From NCBI RefSeq assembly GCF_025821665.1, contig NZ_JACKSJ010000072.1, forward strand, positions 1 through 49,574: DNA of 49,574 nt, given 5' to 3'. The stretch comes from [Mycobacterium] manitobense. Lineage in GTDB: Bacteria; Actinomycetota; Actinomycetes; Mycobacteriales; Mycobacteriaceae. How positions within the stretch are numbered: the stretch's first letter is position 1; every line of letters starts with the position of its first letter. The translations under genes were made by a program, and so were the position numbers. Positions 41,685 to 49,574 of this stretch are shown here, piece by piece. The notes beneath the pieces are model-generated. The model was not told where the DNA came from and did not search any database. It worked only from the letters and a program-made list of their open reading frames with translations.

Positions 41685-41966
41685 ATGAACAAGTTGTACC
41701 TCGCCGCGATCGTGGGCGGGACGATGGCCGCACTGGCACTCGGGACGCCCACCGCGTTGGCCGCACCGGCCGGTGTCGGGTCGGCCGAGGAGACCGCCGC
41801 GGTGCTCGAGCGCAGTGGCTACCGAGTGGTCGTGGACAAGGTCGGCGATCTACCGCTGGACCAGTGCTCGGTGGCCGCCGTGCAACCCGGCGGGGGCCCG
41901 ACACAGCCGATGAGCACAGAGGGCCACGGCGAGTCGGCCACGCTGTTGCTCACCGCGAAGTGCTGA
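41685..41966 (+). CDS. Small secreted protein, function unknown
   Basis: 93 aa. A Sec signal peptide ends at about residue 26 (TALAA). The 67-residue mature part contains EETAAVLERSGYRVVVDKVGDLPLDQC and has two cysteines (Cys 61 and the C-terminal Cys 93), which may form a disulfide. This layout is common among small mycobacterial exported proteins without assigned function. The ATG has GAAAGG upstream. The stop is 1 nt from the stop of the convergent hydrolase gene. The 122-nt upstream region is relatively AT-rich. Confidence 0.8.
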   Translation: MNKLYLAAIVGGTMAALALGTPTALAAPAGVGSAEETAAVLERSGYRVVVDKVGDLPLDQCSVAAVQPGGGPTQPMSTEGHGESATLLLTAKC

Positions 41967-41967
41967 C

Positions 41968-43593
41968 TCAGGCGGCGGCGCCCTTGTTGTCCGGAGAGTT
42001 CGACGGATCGTCGGTCTTCGCGTCGCCGGACTCAGGTGCGGTGCCGGTATTCGAGCGTTCCGGACGCTGACCTGTCAGCCGCTTGACGAAGTTCCGCAGA
42101 TGACTTCCCGGGCGGCGCTCCGAGCGCGGCTTGGGATTTTCCTGCTCATCGCCGGTGTTGTCGCGCTCCCGGAAGAACGTGTGCAGATTGCCGCGCGACT
42201 GTGGATCCTCTGCCGCCTTCGGCACTTCCGCCTTCGGAGTCTCGGGCGTGCTCGCGGCCGCTGGGACAGTTGCCTGCGTGGTCGGCTCCTCGTCGGCGAT
42301 CTCGGTATCGGCTGTCAGCGAACCGGTTTCGGCAAGCGGCTCGACTTCCTCGGACGTCGTAGGATCGGGCTTGCCCAGCGGGATGAACCCCACCGGTGCA
42401 CCCTCGAGATCCTCGTCCTCGCCACCGACGCCGTAGATTCCGGCCGGTTGCGTGCCGAGCGGCCGCTCGCCGGTGAGCTCCTCGATACCGTCGTCGATGC
42501 CGACGGGGATCGAGGCCAGCAGGTTGGCCAAGAACCTCGGGTTGATCACGGGCACCAGCTGTGCCGGCACCGGCTCTCCCGGGCTGATGTCGCGACGGTA
42601 AGCCGTCTCGATGAGCACGCGCAGCGGTGCGTCGATGACCTTCAGCAGCGCGCGCGGCACACCGAGCTGCTCGAGCGGCATCAGCAGCGGCAGGAGGTCG
42701 GCGCCGACCATGTAGTAGTGGGTGTCCCCGAACTGCCCCTGATCCTCGTCGACTTCGTCCATGCCGGCATAGGGCATGTCGCCGTGCAGCATCAGGTAAG
42801 CGGCCAGTGAGTTCAGCGTCGCCAGCAGGTTGAGCGGGTAGAGCGGGAAGTCGCCGCCGAGGGCGTCGTACTGCTGCGCCACGTCGACGGTCGGCAGATG
42901 GCAGGTGTCGCCTTCGCAGCTGTCGGTCGGCGTTGCGCCGTCCATGGTGACACCGAGGATCGGGATCGACAGCCCGTGGAACCGCATGAGCACACCGCCG
43001 TTGGGACGGTTGGGGTTCGACAGGAGCAGGAACGAGACATCCGGCGTCTCTTCACCGGCGATCCAGTCGTCGCGGTACTCGTCGATCAGCCGTTGCTTCT
43101 CCATCGACGCGATGCGGGCACTCTGCGAGTAGCCGACGATCACCCACTCGTCGTTGACGCCGGGGTCGGGCTCGGTCACCACATGCGAGTCGCAGCCGGT
43201 GGTCATGCAGCCGTCGAGGTTGTCCGCACCCTCGGCCACCGAGTCGTCGAAGGTCTTCGAGCCGACGACCGGGAAGAACTCCTCGGGCGTGTAGACGGCC
43301 ACCAGGCGGTACGGCTCGTTCGATTCGGCGTCTCGGTCGCCTTCGGTCGGTTCGAGGTAGTTGTCCTGCATCGAGTCGAGGTAGTCCCTCACCCACTGCT
43401 CGTCAGCGGTCAACGGATCATTGCTGACGCCGTCGTGGTTGGACTGCACCAGCGGGTGTTCGGTGCCGCCCATGATGAGTGCGGTGGTGGCCAGTAGTTG
43501 GACCATCGACGGCAGAGGTGACGCCAGACCGAATGTGACCGCCGCTGCGACGGCTCCCCCGGCCAGTCCCAGCGAACGAAGTTTTGTGCGCAT
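41968..43593 (-). CDS. PE-PPE-domain serine hydrolase with disordered C-terminal tail
   Basis: 541 aa from the ATG at 43593, preceded by GGGGG; the frame stays open about 200 nt further upstream, but that sequence does not look coding. A hydrophobic signal/anchor lies at about 6-45. The PE-PPE (alpha/beta hydrolase) domain spans about 85-340, with the nucleophile motif GYSQSA (GxSxS) near residue 155 and a cutinase-like order, but there is no PE or PPE N-terminal domain. The last 150 residues are a low-complexity Glu/Pro/Thr then basic tail. Probably an exported esterase or lipase, perhaps cell-envelope-associated; the substrate is unknown. Confidence 0.82.
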   Translation of the reverse strand: MRTKLRSLGLAGGAVAAAVTFGLASPLPSMVQLLATTALIMGGTEHPLVQSNHDGVSNDPLTADEQWVRDYLDSMQDNYLEPTEGDRDAESNEPYRLVAVYTPEEFFPVVGSKTFDDSVAEGADNLDGCMTTGCDSHVVTEPDPGVNDEWVIVGYSQSARIASMEKQRLIDEYRDDWIAGEETPDVSFLLLSNPNRPNGGVLMRFHGLSIPILGVTMDGATPTDSCEGDTCHLPTVDVAQQYDALGGDFPLYPLNLLATLNSLAAYLMLHGDMPYAGMDEVDEDQGQFGDTHYYMVGADLLPLLMPLEQLGVPRALLKVIDAPLRVLIETAYRRDISPGEPVPAQLVPVINPRFLANLLASIPVGIDDGIEELTGERPLGTQPAGIYGVGGEDEDLEGAPVGFIPLGKPDPTTSEEVEPLAETGSLTADTEIADEEPTTQATVPAAASTPETPKAEVPKAAEDPQSRGNLHTFFRERDNTGDEQENPKPRSERRPGSHLRNFVKRLTGQRPERSNTGTAPESGDAKTDDPSNSPDNKGAAA

Positions 43594-43974
43594 ACGCGAG
43601 TGCCCCCATGAAGTACCAGCAATGATTTCCCCGGAGCCCAGTAATGACGCCGGAGTCAATCGACAGCCGCTTCGTGCTGGGCAAACCCATTTTCTCATCG
43701 GATTCTCAGGTTGCCAACGGACATCGGCGAAGTTTTCGGCTACCGACCACAAGTACTTTCCACAGGAAATACCGCACTGCCCGCTACCAGCCACAGCAAG
43801 TGAACAGTGGCCGATTTTCGGAATCGGTTCAGAAGGGTGGTCCCGGCGGCGGACGCGCCGGAACTCTCCAATCGAGTTCCAATCGCCGTCGGCTAACCTG
43901 CCCGGCGATTCAGCATTCGTCGGGCATTTGCCAGTCGTAGGCTCTTGCCGACATCAGAATTGACGGGAGAACTC
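43594..43974. promoter_or_regulatory. 381-bp divergent intergenic region with inverted repeats
   Basis: AT-richer than its surroundings. Contains TTTCC-N3-GGAAA (43757-43769), CCGATT-N5-AATCGG (43811-43827) and GGAACTC-N7-GAGTTCC (43860-43880). A plus-strand TAGGCT -10 (43938-43943) with GGGAGA before the ATG serves the LpqN-type gene; TTCGTC at 43916 is a possible -35. No convincing -10 is seen for the hydrolase gene and no ORF is supported. Confidence 0.5.
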
Positions 43975-44679
43975 ATGAAGAATTCGCGGCGCGCGAGTGG
44001 CGTGGCCATCGCTGCGGTGACCCTCGGTCTGGCACTGGTCGGGTGCGGGTCCGACACCGCCACCGAGCCGAGTGCGGCCAAGGAGACCTCGTCGAAGGCG
44101 ACCTCGAAATCCGAGACGACCAAGGCCGCTCCGGAGACCTCGCCCGCGCCGGCCGACGGCGCCAACTACACGATCGTCGACTACATCAAGGAGAACCAGA
44201 TCGTCGAGACGCCGATCCACCGCGGCGATCCGGGCTCGCCGGCTCTCGACCTGCCGATCCCGCCCGGGTGGGAGGACGCCGGTCCGAACGCGCCGGAATG
44301 GGCTTGGGGCGCAATCGTGTTCGCCGATCCCGCTGCGGCAGGCGACCCGCCGAGCGTCATCGCGCTGATGTCGAAGCTGACCGGCAACGTGGACCCGGCC
44401 AAGATCATCGAATTCGCACCGAACGAGCTGAAGAACCTCGACGGCTGGGACGGCAGCGACGGGCAGTCGAGCACGATGAGCGGCTTCGACGCGTGGCAGC
44501 TGAGCGGCACCTACGTCAAGGACGGCGCAACGCGGCTGATCGGTCAGAAGACCGTCGTGATCCCCGGCCAGGACGGCATGTACGTGCTGCAACTCAACGC
44601 CGACGGCCCCGAAGGCCAGGAGGGCCCGATGATGGACGCGATGAACCTCATCGACGAGCAGACCACCATCACCCCCTGA
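43975..44679 (+). CDS. LpqN/LpqT-family lipoprotein
   Basis: 234 aa. The ATG at 43975 has GGGAGA upstream; an in-frame start 30 nt earlier lacks one. The signal ends in LALVGC (Cys 23). A Thr/Ser/Lys/Pro-rich linker (about 26-60) leads to the LpqN/LpqT domain: YTIVDYIKENQIVETPI, LDLPIPPGWED, IVFADPA, a variable middle and a C-terminal YVLQLNADGPEGQEGPMMDAM. It resembles LpqN more than LpqT (15193-15864). Role unknown. Convergent with the SdhL-like gene. Confidence 0.87.
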   Translation: MKNSRRASGVAIAAVTLGLALVGCGSDTATEPSAAKETSSKATSKSETTKAAPETSPAPADGANYTIVDYIKENQIVETPIHRGDPGSPALDLPIPPGWEDAGPNAPEWAWGAIVFADPAAAGDPPSVIALMSKLTGNVDPAKIIEFAPNELKNLDGWDGSDGQSSTMSGFDAWQLSGTYVKDGATRLIGQKTVVIPGQDGMYVLQLNADGPEGQEGPMMDAMNLIDEQTTITP

Positions 44680-44682
44680 CGG

Positions 44683-46535
<1,853 letters not shown>

Positions 46536-46588
46536 CGGCCTGCCCCTCCGACCGGCAACCACCGTGACGATCGCCGCGCCCGTCGCGA

Positions 46589-48466
46589 TCAGCTCTCCGG
46601 GAGCCGACCGTTGTCCGGGGACGGCTGCACGTCCGTGTGGTGCACCGGTACCGCACCAGCGGCCAGCAGGGCCGCCATCGCGTCACCGGGGACCGGTCTC
46701 GAGAAGAGGAAGCCCTGCGCCCGCCAACAACCAAGGTCCATCAGCGTTTTCGCGGCGAACTCGGTCTCGACGCCTTCGGCGACGACGTCGAGGCCGAACG
46801 CGTCGGCCAGCGCCATGATCGCCCGGACGATCGCCAGGTCGTGCGGGTTGCTACCCAGGTCACGGACGAAACCGCGATCGATCTTGACCGTGTCGACGGG
46901 CAGCGACTTGAGGTGTGTCAGCACGCTGTACCCGGTGCCGAAGTCGTCGATCGCAATCTTCACGCCGACGTCGCGCAGGCCGGCCAGCGTGTTGCGGGTG
47001 GCTTCGATGTCCTGGACCACAACGCTTTCGGTGATCTCCAGGCAGAGGTTGGCGGGGTCGAGCCCGCAGTGGCCGAGAGTCCGGGCGACGATGTCGACGA
47101 ACCCGTGCGACACCAGTTGCACCGGCGAGACGTTCACGCGAAGCACGATGTCGAGGCCGAGGCCCTTGCGCCGCCACGCGGTGAACTCCTCGCAGGCCAT
47201 CCGCAGCACGCGTCGCCCGAGCCGGCCGGCCAGGTTGATGGATTCGGCGACGCCGATGAACGAGTCGGGCAGCAGCAGCCCCCGCGTCGGGTGCTGCCAC
47301 CGCACCAGCGCCTCGGTGGCCAGGATCCGCCCGGTGCGCATGTCGATCTCGGGCAGATAGTGCAGCACCAGAGCGCCGTCGACGTCGATCACCTCCTCGA
47401 GGCGCAACTCGACGTCGTTGATGAGGGCCTGCTTCTCAGACTGGGCGGGGGTGAGCACCGAGACGTTGTTGCCACCGGCGCTCTTCGCCGACAGCGCCGC
47501 CTGATCCGCCCAGCGCAGCACGTCGGAGGTGCTGTCACGGCCCGCCATTCCCACCGCGACACCGATGCTGACGGTGCGGGTGAGCGTCTCGCCGTCGATC
47601 ACCACCCGCTTCTGCAGCCTGGTCTGCAGTTCCCTGGCGTAGAGCTCCGCGTCGTCGGCGTCCATTGCCTTCTCGGGCATCACCAGGAACTCGTCGCCGC
47701 CGATGCGCGCGAGGGTGGCGGGACCGTCCACGGCTTCGCGCAGGCGATCGGCGAAGACCTTGATGAACGTATCGCCGGCCTTGTGCCCCAGGTAGTCGTT
47801 GACCGCCTTGAGCCGGTCGAGGTCGATGAACAGCACGGGCACCGATTCCTCGCGGCCGGACGTCAGCCGCCGGTCCAGTTGCTCGGTGAGCGAGCGGCGG
47901 TTCAGCAGCCCGGTCAGGTCGTCGCGCTCGGCGAGGAAGTGCAGCTGCTCCTCGGCCACGATGCGCGCCTGCAGCTGCGCGAACAGGGTGGCGATCGTCT
48001 GCAGTGCGTTGAGTTCCGCCGGCGTCCACTCACGATCGCCGAACTTGACGAACCCCAGTGTCCCCGTGGTGATCTCACCTGACAGCAGCGGCACGCAGGC
48101 CATCGAGCTGGCCGGCACCGCGGTGCCCTCCTCGATCCGGCGCTGGTAGTCGTCGTTCGCCGGCTCCGGCCGCATCACCAGCGGCGCCTTGAGGTGCTCG
48201 GCCGCCGCGAACACCGGGTCGGCGTCGACGAAGTGCACCACCCCGATCGGATCGGGGTCCGGGACGTAGGGCCGGGGCGGCCACTGCGCTATCAACTTGG
48301 TGGCGTGGATGGTGTGGTCGTTGTGCCGCAGGAAGCTGATGTCGACGCCGAGCTGTCCCACCAGGATCTCGAGCACACGTTCGCTGCTGCGCACCACGGA
48401 CGTGACGTTCGCCGCCATGAGTTCAGCGGCGACCGAGGTGACGACCTCCTCGAGTGTGCGCGACAC
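46589..48466 (-). CDS. GAF-GGDEF-EAL cyclic-di-GMP enzyme (Rv1354c-like)
   Basis: 625 aa, close to the 623 aa I recall for Rv1354c. N-terminal GAF (about 15-165), short helical linker, GGDEF (about 175-335) with intact ARIGGDEFLVM at about 252-262, and EAL (about 345-605) with ATEALVRWQHP near 383, LRVNVSP, LEITES, AIDDFGTGYSVLTHLK, VKIDRGFV and AEGVET. Both synthesis and hydrolysis of c-di-GMP are predicted. The RxxD inhibitory I-site is missing (DGPA in its place). The C-terminal 20 residues are unstructured. The GTG at 48466 follows TAAGGT by 7 nt. Confidence 0.95.
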   Translation of the reverse strand: MSRTLEEVVTSVAAELMAANVTSVVRSSERVLEILVGQLGVDISFLRHNDHTIHATKLIAQWPPRPYVPDPDPIGVVHFVDADPVFAAAEHLKAPLVMRPEPANDDYQRRIEEGTAVPASSMACVPLLSGEITTGTLGFVKFGDREWTPAELNALQTIATLFAQLQARIVAEEQLHFLAERDDLTGLLNRRSLTEQLDRRLTSGREESVPVLFIDLDRLKAVNDYLGHKAGDTFIKVFADRLREAVDGPATLARIGGDEFLVMPEKAMDADDAELYARELQTRLQKRVVIDGETLTRTVSIGVAVGMAGRDSTSDVLRWADQAALSAKSAGGNNVSVLTPAQSEKQALINDVELRLEEVIDVDGALVLHYLPEIDMRTGRILATEALVRWQHPTRGLLLPDSFIGVAESINLAGRLGRRVLRMACEEFTAWRRKGLGLDIVLRVNVSPVQLVSHGFVDIVARTLGHCGLDPANLCLEITESVVVQDIEATRNTLAGLRDVGVKIAIDDFGTGYSVLTHLKSLPVDTVKIDRGFVRDLGSNPHDLAIVRAIMALADAFGLDVVAEGVETEFAAKTLMDLGCWRAQGFLFSRPVPGDAMAALLAAGAVPVHHTDVQPSPDNGRLPES

Positions 48467-48479
48467 GTGTCAAACCTTA
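48462..48479 (-). promoter_or_regulatory. Leaderless -10 of the GGDEF-EAL gene with start-codon palindrome
   Basis: Minus-strand TAAGGT (48479 to 48474), 7 nt, GTG at 48466. A perfect 10-bp palindrome GACACGTGTC (48462-48471) covers the start codon. Confidence 0.5.
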
Positions 48480-48490
48480 CGACAGCGTGT

Positions 48491-49574
48491 TCACCGGGAC
48501 AGGGCCCGAACGCGGTCGAGTCTGCGCCTGCTTCGCACCGATGCCGGACCCGTGGCGGCCAATCGCAGGATCAGGGCGATGGCGTCATCCGGGCCGGTGC
48601 CTGCGAGCCGCGCGAAGTCCGACGCCAGGCCGGCGAGCTCTCCGGCGAACTGTGGTGAGAGGTCGCGCAGTTCGTCATCGGAGCGGGCGTAGAGGAACAC
48701 CGGCGAGACCGGCTGCACGCCGAGCCCGTGCGTCTGCGCGGCGATCCACACCGCTTCGACGGCCTCCCCTCCCGCGGCGTAGTCGCGCAGGGCATCGCCC
48801 GCCACGGTCACCACCGCGAGCGCGCAGCTCGCCCGCACCCGGTCATGGGTGTCTTCGCCGAGTGCGCTGCCCGCCTGCCAGTCCGCGAGATGCGCCATCA
48901 CCTCGGGCCGCCGGAGGATGTCGAGGACGGCGAGGTCACCGGCGTCCATCTCGAGGCTCCGCACGTCGATGCCCTCGTCGAAGTCCGGGTCACCTGGCCA
49001 GCGGAGCTCGGAGATCATCTCGGCGTGCAGCCGCGGCGTCAGGTAACGGACCCGGTCCGCGGCCGCGAGAATTCCTGCCGCTCCCGCTAATTCGGTGTCC
49101 GTGGTGAGCAACCGCAGCGTTGCGCCGTGTCGGGTGGCGATCGCGCGCAGCGCCTCAGCAGTGGCCGGGTCCAGGGGTCCTGGCGTGCCGTGGTGCCGAT
49201 TGCTCTCGCGGGCGAGCATGGGCCGGTACAGCTCCGCGAGGTCGGCGTCGCTGTGGTCGCCGAGTCGCAGCGTCGCCTGCAGCGGTACCCCGCCGGTGTG
49301 CTCGGTCACGGTGACGGGGCCGAGCACATCGTGCGCAGCGGCCGCGATCCTGGCGTTGAAGAGCGCCGCCCCCAGCGCGACGGCACTGCCCCGGTGACCG
49401 ACGTCCATCGCCGAGGTGCATTCTGGCGCAACGTTTATGGTGAGCGCCTCGGGTGTGACGTCGATGCGCCACGGCTGCACGTTGCCGCCGGACGGCGCCC
49501 GGATCGCGGCGGCGGCGAGCACGCCGGTCAGGCCGGGCAGCGCGGGTTGGTCGGCGTCGCCCTGGTCGGGCGGC
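48491..49574 (-). CDS. moeY: MoeY-like protein, nitroreductase-domain part (5' end outside window)
   Basis: About 361 codons are visible; the frame remains open to the window edge, so the gene starts beyond 49574. The visible part is a nitroreductase-like FMN domain: IRAPSGGNVQPWRI (FMN-binding N/Q segment), ARESNRHHGTPGPL, and LGVQPVSPVFLYARSDDELR. In M. tuberculosis the gene next to the GGDEF-EAL gene Rv1354c is moeY (Rv1355c), a ThiF/MoeB-like domain fused to such a nitroreductase domain; the pairing here suggests the same gene. The ThiF part is not in view, so the name is inferred from synteny. Confidence 0.7.
   Translation of the reverse strand, partial: PPDQGDADQPALPGLTGVLAAAAIRAPSGGNVQPWRIDVTPEALTINVAPECTSAMDVGHRGSAVALGAALFNARIAAAAHDVLGPVTVTEHTGGVPLQATLRLGDHSDADLAELYRPMLARESNRHHGTPGPLDPATAEALRAIATRHGATLRLLTTDTELAGAAGILAAADRVRYLTPRLHAEMISELRWPGDPDFDEGIDVRSLEMDAGDLAVLDILRRPEVMAHLADWQAGSALGEDTHDRVRASCALAVVTVAGDALRDYAAGGEAVEAVWIAAQTHGLGVQPVSPVFLYARSDDELRDLSPQFAGELAGLASDFARLAGTGPDDAIALILRLAATGPASVRSRRRLDRVRALSR

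Overview
The window is GC-rich (about two-thirds G+C) chromosomal DNA from a mycobacterium, most likely a fast-growing Mycolicibacterium. Nearly every gene is recognisable as an orthologue of Mycobacterium tuberculosis genes. From memory, the order follows Rv1024-eno-lpqU-mazG-mfd-Rv1019-glmU-prs-lpqT-rplY-pth-pks16-ispE-ksgA-rpfB-tatD-metG-pabB-rsmI-pmt-arcA-Rv1000c-Rv0999-pat, then a jump to an Rv1354c/Rv1355c-like pair. There is no prophage, insertion sequence, rRNA or CRISPR array. Interspersed accessory genes include efeUOB, an ABC exporter with an Fe-S protein, a solitary kinase, an amino-acid permease, an ECF41 sigma pair, a nuclease-like gene between pmt and arcA, and soxR.

Layout. 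1-2.8 kb (minus strand): a divisome FtsB/DivIC-like protein, enolase and the transglycosylase LpqU. 2.9-6.4 kb (plus): efeU-efeO-efeB ferrous iron uptake with translationally coupled genes. 6.4-12.1 kb (minus): TetR, mfd and mazG, a DNA repair and nucleotide sanitation block. 12.1-18.2 kb (plus): tRNA-Gln, glmU, prs, an ArsC-like protein, lpqT, an SDR, rplY and pth. 18.2-24.1 kb (minus): pks16 (acyl-AMP ligase), a DrrAB-like exporter, a double-cluster Fe-S protein, and ispE. 24.1-26.5 kb (plus): a soluble non-RD Ser/Thr kinase and an AnsP-like permease. 26.5-29.5 kb (minus): tatD, rpfB and ksgA. 29.5-34.5 kb (plus): metG, an FAD oxidoreductase with its ECF41 sigma factor, and pabB. 34.5-39.1 kb: rsmI, pmt, a winged-helix/nuclease-like protein and arginine deiminase. 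39.1-44.7 kb: SoxR, an AlkB-like dioxygenase, two DUF5642 lipoproteins, a small secreted protein, a PE-PPE-domain hydrolase and an LpqN-type lipoprotein. 44.7-49.6 kb (minus): a shikimate dehydrogenase-like enzyme coupled to the cAMP-regulated lysine acetyltransferase Pat, a GAF-GGDEF-EAL protein, and the 3' part of a MoeY-like nitroreductase-domain gene.

The strongest unexplained signal is promoter architecture. About fifteen genes have a TANNNT -10 hexamer ending exactly 6 or 7 nt before the start codon, the signature of leaderless mycobacterial mRNAs. In two very short divergent gaps (tatD/metG and rsmI/pmt) the two opposing -10 hexamers share one central TA; a third possible case lies between ispE and the kinase gene. 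Several promoters also carry an operator-like palindrome or a recognisable site: a 28-bp palindrome over the -10 of the Fe-S gene, a 17-bp palindrome in the pks16 promoter, a SoxR box, an ECF41 promoter and a GlnR-like AC-n9-AC element. No obviously new multi-gene system was found. The best candidates for something undescribed are the pks16/exporter/Fe-S cluster with its two palindromic operators, and the shared-TA divergent promoters.
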